Position numbers and translations under genes: made by a program. A stretch of DNA of 64,000 bases from Burkholderiales bacterium (lineage in GTDB: Bacteria; Pseudomonadota; Gammaproteobacteria; Burkholderiales; Burkholderiaceae_C). Below, piece by piece: positions 1 through 7,229 of the stretch (its first letter is position 1; every line of letters begins with the position of its first letter). The notes under the pieces were generated by a model. The model was not told where the DNA came from. It saw only the letters and a program-made list of their open reading frames with translations, and did not search any database. The DNA lies in contig JAPLPQ010000017.1 of assembly GCA_026400105.1 (NCBI GenBank), forward strand, positions 62,001 through 126,000. Direction: 5' to 3'.

Positions 1-125
1 TGGCTCAGCCAGCCGGTCAGCCACAAGCCCAGGCCGATGCCCAGGCTGCCGAGCCAGAACTCCCGCTGCCCCATCGGCAGGGCCGCAGGACAGCAGGCCC
101 GCAAGCGGTCCCGGAACCGGTTCAC
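1..125 (-). CDS. HPP family integral membrane protein (N-terminal fragment)
   Basis: Only the first 41 codons lie inside the window; the rest runs off the left edge. Read from a GTG at 125, the peptide has a basic amino-terminal stretch with a PxGxREFW-like motif, then the start of a hydrophobic membrane segment (LGSLGIGLGLWLTGWLS). This matches the usual beginning of bacterial HPP-family proteins, four-helix membrane proteins that in plastids and cyanobacteria have been linked to nitrite transport. It follows hmp on the same strand with a gap of about 20 bp, so it is probably in the NO-responsive operon, where an anion carrier could handle nitrate or nitrite. The family call rests on a short fragment plus context. 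Confidence 0.5.
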   Translation of the reverse strand, partial: MNRFRDRLRACCPAALPMGQREFWLGSLGIGLGLWLTGWLS

Positions 126-147
126 GACAGCAGGGCTCCGGCCGCTT

Positions 148-1326
148 TCAGTTCAGGGCCGCAGCGGGACCGAAGAACTCGAAATGGGTTTGTGCCTCCG
201 GCACGCCGAGCGCCTTCAGATGGCGCTTGACCAGCGCCATGAAGGGCTTGGGGCCGAGGAAATAGGCATCCAGATCGCGGCTGGCCGGCAGCCAGTCGGC
301 CAGCCGCTGCAAGTCGAGCAGGCCGACCGCATCGACCTCGTCGGCCGCGCCGGCCTGATCGTAGCAATAGAAGCGCTGCAGCTGGGGATGACGGGCGGCC
401 AGCGCATCGACGGTGTCGCGGAAGGCGTGGCTGGCGCGGTCGCGGGCGGAGTGGATGAAGTGGACCGCGCGTTCGGTCTCGAGCGCCGCCTGCAGCATCG
501 CCAGCGTCGGGGTGATGCCGACCCCGCCGCTGATCAGCACCAGCGGCTTGTCGCCGTCGCGCAGCACGAAGTTGCCCGCCGGCGGGAACAGCTGCAGGAT
601 GTCGCCCGGGACGACCTGCTCGTGCAGGTGCTGGGACACCCGGCCACCGGGCTCGCGCTTGACGCTGATGCGCAGTTCGCTGCCATTGGCGGCCGACGAG
701 AGCGAATAGTTGCGCCGCTGCTCCTGGCCGTCGAGGACCAGGCGCAGGCCGATGTACTGGCCCGGCTGGTGGGCGATCACCGGACCGCCATCGACCGGAC
801 TCAGGTAGAACGAGGTGATGACGCTGCTCTCGGCCTCCTTGCGCGTGACGCGGAAGGCGCGCTCGCCACGCCAGCCGCCCGGAGCGGCCTCGAGCGCGGC
901 ATAGGTCTGCTCCTCGGCACCGATCAGCAGGTCGGCCAGTTGCTGATAGGCCGCGCCCCAGGCGTCGATCACGGCATCGGTGGCGACCTCGGCCCCCAGC
1001 ACTTCGCGGATCGCGCGCAGCAGGCAGGCGCCGACGATCGGGTAATGCTCGGGCTTGACCTGCAGCGACACATGCTTGTGCACGATCTGCGCCGGCAAAT
1101 TGCCCAGCGCCTCGAGGCGGTCGATATGCTTGGCATACATCAGCACGCTGTTGGCGAGCGCACGCGGCTGGTCGCCGCTGGCCTGGTGGGCCTGGTTGAA
1201 CAGGGGCCGCACCTCGGGGAACTCGCCGAGCATGATGCGGTAGAAATGCCGGGTCAGGGTCTCGCCGCCGGTTTCAAGCAGCGGGACGGTCGATTTCACA
1301 ATGGCGCGCTGGGCGTCGTTCAACAT
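148..1326 (-). CDS. hmp: Flavohaemoglobin (nitric oxide dioxygenase) Hmp
   Basis: Full-length, 392 aa. It oxidises NO to nitrate with O2 and NAD(P)H in the cytoplasm. The N-terminal globin domain (about 1-140) has Tyr29, Gln53 and proximal His85 at the positions used in E. coli Hmp. The C-terminal ferredoxin-reductase part has the FAD motif RNYSLS near 205, the NAD-binding GGVGITP near 270 and the terminal FFGP. The start is the first Met (MLNDAQ), typical for the family. It is divergent from norR, a NO-responsive sigma-54 activator. The upstream region has a GG-N10-GC sigma-54 promoter and GT-N7-AC sites, so NorR control is very likely. The HPP membrane gene follows. Confidence 0.97.
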   Translation of the reverse strand: MLNDAQRAIVKSTVPLLETGGETLTRHFYRIMLGEFPEVRPLFNQAHQASGDQPRALANSVLMYAKHIDRLEALGNLPAQIVHKHVSLQVKPEHYPIVGACLLRAIREVLGAEVATDAVIDAWGAAYQQLADLLIGAEEQTYAALEAAPGGWRGERAFRVTRKEAESSVITSFYLSPVDGGPVIAHQPGQYIGLRLVLDGQEQRRNYSLSSAANGSELRISVKREPGGRVSQHLHEQVVPGDILQLFPPAGNFVLRDGDKPLVLISGGVGITPTLAMLQAALETERAVHFIHSARDRASHAFRDTVDALAARHPQLQRFYCYDQAGAADEVDAVGLLDLQRLADWLPASRDLDAYFLGPKPFMALVKRHLKALGVPEAQTHFEFFGPAAALN

Positions 1327-1381
1327 GGTGGAGGCTCCTCATCGGTGGGTTCGGTCAGGCCAGATGGCCCTGCCCCTTTAA

Positions 1382-1397
1382 CGCAATGCACATGCCA
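1382..1397 (-). promoter_or_regulatory. Sigma-54 (-24/-12) promoter of hmp
   Basis: On the minus strand the sequence TGGCATGTGCATTGCG gives GG-N10-GC, the invariant spacing of sigma-54 promoters (TGGCAC-N5-TTGC consensus). It lies about 55 bp upstream of the hmp ATG. The adjacent divergent gene encodes NorR, an obligate sigma-54 activator, which supports the assignment. Confidence 0.8.
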
Positions 1398-1413
1398 GGC
1401 CCGGCAGCGATAC

Positions 1414-1475
1414 CGATCAATGACTTGGCACAGATCGAGTCATATCGACCCAAACTTTGCTAGAGTCAATACGAC
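1414..1475. promoter_or_regulatory. Array of NorR-type binding sites (GT-N7-AC)
   Basis: Two exact GT-N7-AC sites are present: GTCATATCGAC at 1439-1449 and GTCAATACGAC at 1465-1475. A degenerate third copy lies at 1414-1424 (CG-N7-AC). The spacing is regular, about 25 bp centre to centre, upstream of the hmp sigma-54 promoter and close to the norR start. Known NorR enhancers carry three such sites. The site nearest norR could mediate autorepression. Seen in sequence; binding is inferred. Confidence 0.7.
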
Positions 1476-1491
1476 TTTATATGGTGTAAAA

Positions 1492-3126
1492 ATGACTCCA
1501 TCCGCCTGGCTCAATGCCGTCGTCCCGCTGGTCGCCAACCTGCCGCAGAAGATGCCGGCGTCCGAGCGCTACCGCCACTTGCTGGCCACCGTGCGGCGGC
1601 TGTTCGCCTGCGATGCGGTCGCGCTGCTGCGGCTCGAGAACGACTGCCTGCTGCCGCTGGCGATCGACGGTCTGAGCCCGGACACGCTGGGCCGGCGCTT
1701 TCGCGTCGCCGAGCATCCACGCTTCCAGCGGCTGCTCGAGGCCAGGCAGGCGACCCGTTTTCCGCCCGACAGCCCGCTGCCCGACCCCTACGACGGCCTG
1801 GTCGAGGCCAGCCAGGGCCAGCTCGAAGTGCACGACTGCATGGGGGTGGTGCTGCAGATGGAAGGCGAGCCCTGGGGCCTGCTGACGCTGGACGCGCTGA
1901 CGCCGGGCCGCTTCACGCCCGCGCAGGTCGAGAGCCTGGGCGCCTTTGGCAACTTCGCCGCCGCCACGGTCGCCGCCGCGACGCGCATCCAGCGGCTCGA
2001 GCAATGGGCCCAGAGCGAACATCTGCAGGCCGAGCGCTACCGGCGGGCGGCCAGTCAGCCCAGCCGGCAGCTGCTGGGGCAAAGCCCGGTCTTCAAGCGC
2101 ATGCTCAAGGAGCTCGACCTGGTCGGCGCCAGCGACCTGACCGTGCTGATCACCGGCGAGACCGGCGTCGGCAAGGAGCTGGTGGCGCAGGCCCTGCACG
2201 AGCGCTCGGCCCGCCGCGACCAGGCCTTCGTGAGCCTGAACTGCGCCGCCCTGCCCGAGACGCTGGTCGAGAGCGAACTGTTCGGCCATGTGCGCGGCGC
2301 CTTCACCGGCGCGGTCAGCGGGCGCGAGGGCAAGTTCGAGCTGGCCGATGGCGGCACCCTGTTTCTCGACGAGGTCGGCGAGCTGTCGCTGGCGGTGCAG
2401 GCCAAGCTGCTGCGTGTGCTGCAAAGCGGGCAGCTGCAGCGGCTCGGCTCCGACCGGGAGCACCGGGTCGATGTACGCCTGGTCGTCGCGACCAACCGCG
2501 ACCTGGCCAGCGAGGTGCGGGCCGGCCGGATGCGGGCCGACATCTACCACCGGCTCAGCGTCTACCCGCTGCCCGTGCCGCCCTTGCGCGAACGCGGCCG
2601 CGACGTGCTGCTGCTGAGCGGCTTCTTCCTGGAGGAAAACCGCTGCCGCCTCGGCATCTCGAGCCTGCGGCTGGAGCCCGACGCGCAGGAGGCCCTGCTG
2701 GCCTATGAGTGGCCGGGCAATGTGCGCGAGCTCGAACACCTGATCGGGCGCAGCGTGCTCAAGGCGCTCGGGCGCCAGAGTCCGAGGCCGCGCATCCTGA
2801 GCCTGAGCGCGCAGGACCTCGGCCTGCCCAGCCCCGACCCGATGTCCAGGCCCTGGGATGACGATTCAACCTCGCTCGGCGCACCGGCGGCGGTCGCCAA
2901 GCCAGCCGTCCCGACGCTCGGACTGCGCCAGACGGTCGAAGCGTTCGAGCGGCGCCTGATCGAGCAATGCCTGCTGCGCCATCAGCACAACTGGGCTGCC
3001 GCGGCCCGGGAACTGCAGCTGGACCGGGCCAACCTGGCCCGGCTGGCCAGGCGACTGGGCTGCAACAGCCCGCCGCCGGCCACAGGCTTGTCCCAGCGCA
3101 GCACCCGCAGCGACGACAGGCCGTAG
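1492..3126 (+). CDS. norR: NO-responsive sigma-54-dependent activator NorR
   Basis: 544 aa. The domain order is GAF (about 25-165), AAA+ sigma-54 activator (about 195-425, Walker A GETGVGKE, GAFTGA loop at 269-274) and a C-terminal Fis-type HTH (about 495-530). The GAF residues that form the mononuclear iron NO sensor in E. coli NorR have apparent counterparts: Arg77, Asp101, Cys116 and Asp134. The reading frame stays open far upstream, but the family N-terminus and the divergent promoter place the start at the ATG at 1492. It activates hmp when NO binds. azlC begins 26 bp downstream and may be co-transcribed, though no functional link is known. Confidence 0.95.
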   Translation: MTPSAWLNAVVPLVANLPQKMPASERYRHLLATVRRLFACDAVALLRLENDCLLPLAIDGLSPDTLGRRFRVAEHPRFQRLLEARQATRFPPDSPLPDPYDGLVEASQGQLEVHDCMGVVLQMEGEPWGLLTLDALTPGRFTPAQVESLGAFGNFAAATVAAATRIQRLEQWAQSEHLQAERYRRAASQPSRQLLGQSPVFKRMLKELDLVGASDLTVLITGETGVGKELVAQALHERSARRDQAFVSLNCAALPETLVESELFGHVRGAFTGAVSGREGKFELADGGTLFLDEVGELSLAVQAKLLRVLQSGQLQRLGSDREHRVDVRLVVATNRDLASEVRAGRMRADIYHRLSVYPLPVPPLRERGRDVLLLSGFFLEENRCRLGISSLRLEPDAQEALLAYEWPGNVRELEHLIGRSVLKALGRQSPRPRILSLSAQDLGLPSPDPMSRPWDDDSTSLGAPAAVAKPAVPTLGLRQTVEAFERRLIEQCLLRHQHNWAAAARELQLDRANLARLARRLGCNSPPPATGLSQRSTRSDDRP

Positions 3127-3152
3127 ACTCGGTATTTTTTGGATCGTCGCTG

Positions 3153-3857
3153 ATGGACCCCGCTTTTCGATCAGGTGCCCGCGAGGGCCTGCGCACCGTG
3201 CTGCCGTTCTCGGTCGGGACCCTGCCCTGGGCCATCGTGACCGGGCTGGCCATGCGCTCGACCGGACTGAGCGAGCTCGAGTCGATGGGCATGAGCCTGC
3301 TGGTGTTCGCCGCCACCGCCCAGCTCGGCGCGCTGCCGCTGATCGCCTCGGGCGCGCCGCTGTGGCTGATCTTCCTGACCGGACTGGTGCTGAACCTGCG
3401 CTTCCTGATCTTCAGCGCCAGCGTGGCGCCCGCCTTCCACGACCGGCCCTGGGCCCAGCGCCTGGGTAGCAGCTACCTGCTGACGGACAGCGCCTTCACG
3501 CTGCTGTCGCCACGCCTGCTGACGACGCAGGACCCGCAATGGCGCTGGGGCTATTTCCTGGCACCGGCGCTGTACGGCTGGCTGCTGTGGCAGGCGGGCG
3601 TGCTGATCGGGGTCTTCGGCGCCGAGATCCTGCCGCGCAACTGGTCGCTCGAGTTCATGGCGACGATCGCGCTGATGGTGATGCTGGTGCCGATGGCACG
3701 CACCCGTCCGATGCTGCTGGCCGCGCTCGCAGGCGGCCTATCGGCCGTGCTGCTGCGTGGACTGCCGCTGCGGCTGGGTCTGTTCGCGGCGATCGCGATC
3801 GGCATCGCAGTCGGCTTCGCAGCCGAACACTGGCAAACCCGAGGAGAACAAAAATGA
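3153..3857 (+). CDS. azlC: AzlC family branched-chain amino acid exporter, large subunit
   Basis: 234 aa, strongly hydrophobic with about six to seven membrane segments. It has the family N-terminus (F..G.REGLRT.LPF..G..PWA) and the LRF motif in NLRFLIFSAS near residue 90. AzlC-type proteins pair with a small AzlD partner in the inner membrane to export branched-chain or related amino acids. The stop overlaps the start of the next gene by 4 nt (ATGA), typical of an azlCD operon. The substrate is not deducible. The ATG at 3153 is chosen because homologues begin just before the (R)EGLR motif. Confidence 0.9.
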   Translation: MDPAFRSGAREGLRTVLPFSVGTLPWAIVTGLAMRSTGLSELESMGMSLLVFAATAQLGALPLIASGAPLWLIFLTGLVLNLRFLIFSASVAPAFHDRPWAQRLGSSYLLTDSAFTLLSPRLLTTQDPQWRWGYFLAPALYGWLLWQAGVLIGVFGAEILPRNWSLEFMATIALMVMLVPMARTRPMLLAALAGGLSAVLLRGLPLRLGLFAAIAIGIAVGFAAEHWQTRGEQK

Positions 3858-4186
3858 TCGAGGGATTCTGGCTCTGGCTCGCCTTCGCGCTGCTGTCGGC
3901 GACCACCTTCCTGACGCGCGGCAGCTTCATCATGGCCGGAGAAAAAGGCCGGCTGCCGCCCACGCTGCAGCGCGCGCTGCGCTATGCCCCGGCCGCCGCG
4001 CTGGCGGCACTGGTCGCGCCCGACTTGCTGCTGGTGCAGGGCCAGCTGCAGCCCTTCAACCCCAAGCTGCTGGCCGGCATCGTCGTGGTCATGGTGGCGC
4101 TGCGCACGCGCAAGCCCTGGCTGCCGTTCGTGCTCGGCATGGCGGTGCTGATCGGCCTGCGCCAGGGCCTGGGCATGGGCGGCTGA
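3854..4186 (+). CDS. azlD: AzlD domain protein, small exporter subunit
   Basis: 110 aa with four hydrophobic segments, the standard AzlD size. Motifs include FLTRGSFIM near 20-28, the LRYAPAAALAALV segment near 46-58 and VALRTRKPWLPFVLGM near 81-96. The start overlaps the azlC stop (ATGA), with a purine-rich GGAGAACAAAA ribosome site in front. It acts with AzlC as the accessory subunit of an amino acid efflux permease. Confidence 0.9.
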   Translation: MIEGFWLWLAFALLSATTFLTRGSFIMAGEKGRLPPTLQRALRYAPAAALAALVAPDLLLVQGQLQPFNPKLLAGIVVVMVALRTRKPWLPFVLGMAVLIGLRQGLGMGG

Positions 4187-4223
4187 TAGCGACGCGACCG
4201 CACAGGACGAAACAGGACCCCGC

Positions 4224-4754
4224 ATGACATCGCAAGCCTCCGACCGGACCCGGGTCTTCGGCATCGCCGGCCATTCCGGCATGGGCAAGACCACATTGCT
4301 CGAGCGCCTGCTGCCCGAGTTGCGCGCGCGCGGCCTGACGGTCTCGCTGATCAAGCACAGCCACAAGGACATCGAGATCGACCGGCCCGGCAAGGACTCC
4401 TACCGGCTGCGCGAGGCCGGCTGCCACGAGGTGCTGCTGCTCGGCCGCCAGCGCTGGGCACTGATGCATGAGCTGCGCGGCGCCCCGGAGCCGGAACTCG
4501 ACGAGCTGCTCGGCCATATGCAGGCCTGCGACCTGGTGCTGGTCGAGGGCTTCAAGGGCGGCGCCTTTCCCAAGCTCGAGGTCTGGCGCGCCGAGCATGG
4601 CCGCGAGCCGCTGGCCGGCGACTGGCCCGGCATCATCGGCATAGCCAGCGATGGCCCGCTGCCGGATGGCCTGCCGCAGGGGCTGGAGCAGCTGGAGCTG
4701 GCCGACATCGGGGCTATCGCCGACTTCGCGCTCAGGCACGCCGCGCGGCGCTGA
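4224..4754 (+). CDS. mobB: Molybdopterin-guanine dinucleotide biosynthesis protein MobB
   Basis: 176 aa GTP-binding P-loop protein. Walker A GHSGMGKTTLLERL lies at about 17-30. MobB-typical downstream motifs are the LIKHSHKDIEIDRPGKDSYRL region (about 44-64), LVLVEGFK (about 106-113) and PKLEVWR (about 118-124). It assists MobA in attaching GMP to molybdopterin for DMSO-reductase-type enzymes. It starts 37 bp after azlD and may share a transcript. The other Mo-cofactor genes are not in the window. Confidence 0.93.
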   Translation: MTSQASDRTRVFGIAGHSGMGKTTLLERLLPELRARGLTVSLIKHSHKDIEIDRPGKDSYRLREAGCHEVLLLGRQRWALMHELRGAPEPELDELLGHMQACDLVLVEGFKGGAFPKLEVWRAEHGREPLAGDWPGIIGIASDGPLPDGLPQGLEQLELADIGAIADFALRHAARR

Positions 4755-4797
4755 GCGCCGGGCTGGCCCAGCGCCACGACCACCCGAGCCGTGCGTA

Positions 4798-5793
4798 TCA
4801 GCGCGGCTGGTAGCCGGCGTTCTGCACCATCTGGCTCCAGGTGGCACGGGTGGTCTGCAGGCGCGCGCCGAGCTGCGCCGGCGTGCTGGAAGCCGGGATG
4901 ACGCCAAGCGCACCCATCTTGTCGCTGAACTCGGCCGACTTGACGACCTTGGTGATCGCGCGGTTGTAGCGCTGCAGCAGCGCGGGCGGCAGGCCAGCGG
5001 GCGCGAAGACCGCGGTGAAGATGACTTCCTCGTAGCCCTTGATGCCCTGCTCGGCATAGGTCGGCACATCGGGCAGCTGCGGCAGGCGGTGCGTGCCGTT
5101 GACCGCGACGATGCGCAGCTTGCCGGCCTGGGCCTGCGGCAGCATGACGGCCACCGAGCCGATGCCGGCGGCAATCTGGCCCGCCACCAGATCCTGCACG
5201 ATCGGCGCGTCGCCCCGATAGGGCGCCGAGACGAAATCGGTGCCAAGCGCGCGGCCGACGATGCCGACCGCGAAATCCGGCGCGCTGGCCGGCGCCGGCA
5301 CGCCGATATTGGCCTTGTCCGGATTGGCCTTGGCCCATTGCGCCAGCACGCGCAGGCCGCTGCCCTTGGTGCCGAGCAGCGCGGTGCTGACGGCCATCAG
5401 GTCCGGGTTGATCGCGACCAGGCCGACCGGAGCGAAGTCCCGCTCCGGATCGAAGCCCGGGTTCTGCAGCGTCAGCGGAATCATGGCCACGGTGTGGCTG
5501 TTCGAGACGAACAGGGTGTTGCCGTCCGGGCGCGCCGCCTTCAGGGCCTGGGCGGCGATCTGGCCGCCGGCGCCCGGCTTGTTCTCGACCAGCACGCTGC
5601 GGCCGAGCTCCTGCTGCAGGCCATGGGCCAGATGGCGGGCGATGGCGTCGGTGCCGCCGCCGGCCGGAAATCCGACCAGCAGCTTGATCGGCGCGGCATC
5701 GGTCTGCGCGGCCGCCGGCTGCAGCAGGGCGACAGCGAACAGGCAGGCGCCGGCCAGGCGGGACAAGGACTGGGACAGGACAGGGAATCTCAT
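4798..5793 (-). CDS. Tripartite tricarboxylate transporter (Bug family) substrate-binding protein
   Basis: 331 aa periplasmic protein. It has a Sec signal peptide with cleavage likely after the PAAAQ region (about residue 30). The Bug hallmark KLLVGFPAGGGTDAIAR follows, then ENKPGAGG and P.APDFAVG. Bug proteins bind carboxylates for TctAB-type permeases. Neither permease gene is nearby, so this is an orphan, as is common in Burkholderiales. The start at 5793 gives a clean signal peptide. It lies downstream of the lldD-like gene on the same strand (gap about 53 bp), so the ligand may be a hydroxycarboxylate, but that is only context. Confidence 0.9.
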   Translation of the reverse strand: MRFPVLSQSLSRLAGACLFAVALLQPAAAQTDAAPIKLLVGFPAGGGTDAIARHLAHGLQQELGRSVLVENKPGAGGQIAAQALKAARPDGNTLFVSNSHTVAMIPLTLQNPGFDPERDFAPVGLVAINPDLMAVSTALLGTKGSGLRVLAQWAKANPDKANIGVPAPASAPDFAVGIVGRALGTDFVSAPYRGDAPIVQDLVAGQIAAGIGSVAVMLPQAQAGKLRIVAVNGTHRLPQLPDVPTYAEQGIKGYEEVIFTAVFAPAGLPPALLQRYNRAITKVVKSAEFSDKMGALGVIPASSTPAQLGARLQTTRATWSQMVQNAGYQPR

Positions 5794-5846
5794 GCGGGCC
5801 TCGTGCAAGGAAGGGGTGAAAAACCGGCGGCGGCAGGAATCGAGGA

Positions 5847-7004
5847 TCAAGGCGAACCGGGATAGCTGCCCGGCAGCAGGATGTCGCGGCCGACGCTGTC
5901 GATCCGGGTCTGGCCGCACAGCGCCATCGTGACATCGAGCTCCTTGTGCAGGATCTCGAGGCAGCGGGTCACGCCGGCCTCGCCCAGGGCGCCCAGTCCG
6001 TACAGGAAGGGCCGGCCGATGTAGCAACCGCGCGCGCCGAGCGCCCGCGCGCGCAGCAGGTCCTGGCCGCTGCGCACGCCGCCATCCAGATGGACCTCGA
6101 TCCGGTCCCGCACGGCATCGACGATCGCCGGCAAGGCGCGGATGCTGGACTCGGCGCCGTCAAGCTGCCGGCCGCCATGGTTGCTCACGATCAGCGCGTC
6201 GGCACCGACGTCGAGCGCGAGCCGGGCGTCCTCGGGGTCGAGGATGCCCTTGAGGATCAGCTTGCCGTCCCAGAGGCTGCGAATCCAGCGTACCGCGTCC
6301 CAGTCGAGCGTGGGATCGAACTGGCTGGCGGTCCATTCGGACAGCGAACCCATGTCCTCCACCCCGCTGACATGGCCGACGATGTTGCCGAACTGGCGCC
6401 GCTTGGTGCCCAGCATGCCGAGCGCCCAGCGCGGCTTGGTCGCGATGTCGAGCAGATTGGTCAGCGTGAGCCGCGGCGGCGTCGACAGGCCGTTCTTGAT
6501 GTCCTTGTGGCGCTGGCCCAGGATCTGCAGGTCCAGCGTCAGCACCAGCGCGCTGCAGTCGGCGGCCTTGGCACGCGCGATCAGGCGCTCGATGAAGGCG
6601 CGGTCGCGCATCACGTAGAGCTGGAACCAGAAGCCCGGTCCCGCCTGCTCGGCCACGTCCTCGATCGAGCAGATGCTCATGGTCGAGAGCGTGAACGGCA
6701 CGCCGAACTTGCGCGCCGCGCGCGCGGCCAGGATCTCGCCGTCGGCATGCTGCATGCCGGTCAGGCCGGTCGGCGCCAGCGCCACCGGCATGGCGACCTC
6801 CTGGCCGACCATCGTGCTGCGCGTGCTGCGCCCTTCCATGTTGATCGCCACGCGCTGGCGGAACTTGATGGTCTGGAAATCGGCCTCGTTGGCGCGGTAG
6901 GTGCTCTCGGTCCAGCTGCCGGAATCAGCGTAGTCGTAGAACATGCGCGGCACCCGTTGGCGGGCGAGACGGCGCAGGTCGTCAATGTTCGTGATCGTGG
7001 TCAT
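5847..7004 (-). CDS. lldD: FMN-dependent alpha-hydroxy-acid (L-lactate type) dehydrogenase
   Basis: 385 aa, the expected size of the lactate/glycolate oxidase family. Family signatures: RVPRMFYDYADSGS near the N-terminus (FMN/active-site Tyr), ALAPTGLTGM, FWFQLYVMRD, the active-site block SNHGGRQLDGA (catalytic His) near residue 285, and GARGCYIGRPFLYGLGALGE. It oxidises an L-2-hydroxy acid such as L-lactate and passes electrons to quinone or oxygen. The ATG at 7004 starts the typical ITNIDDLRRLA segment. A Bug-type binding protein follows on the same strand. The exact substrate within the LldD-like clade is uncertain. Confidence 0.88.
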   Translation of the reverse strand: MTTITNIDDLRRLARQRVPRMFYDYADSGSWTESTYRANEADFQTIKFRQRVAINMEGRSTRSTMVGQEVAMPVALAPTGLTGMQHADGEILAARAARKFGVPFTLSTMSICSIEDVAEQAGPGFWFQLYVMRDRAFIERLIARAKAADCSALVLTLDLQILGQRHKDIKNGLSTPPRLTLTNLLDIATKPRWALGMLGTKRRQFGNIVGHVSGVEDMGSLSEWTASQFDPTLDWDAVRWIRSLWDGKLILKGILDPEDARLALDVGADALIVSNHGGRQLDGAESSIRALPAIVDAVRDRIEVHLDGGVRSGQDLLRARALGARGCYIGRPFLYGLGALGEAGVTRCLEILHKELDVTMALCGQTRIDSVGRDILLPGSYPGSP

Positions 7005-7229
7005 GACACAGATTGTCTTCCAGCCGCGGCACAAGCCAGAGAATTTGCGGGCGCAACCCTACTATTGAGGCTCTGGAAGCCCACACACGCACTGGCATAC
7101 TAGTCAGAACAGAATCGAAAACATGCCCAGCGGGACTCATGAAGCAACAAACGCCTTCATCGGGTCCGCACCAAGTTGCTGGGCGGCGCTGACAGGCAGT
7201 CGGACTACGGCAAAACCAGGGAGATTGAA

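Noticed and set aside
37-1491. Upstream in-frame extension of norR covering the antisense of hmp
   Set aside because: The extension has no homology pattern and would read through the hmp gene and its promoter. The NorR family N-terminus begins at 1492.
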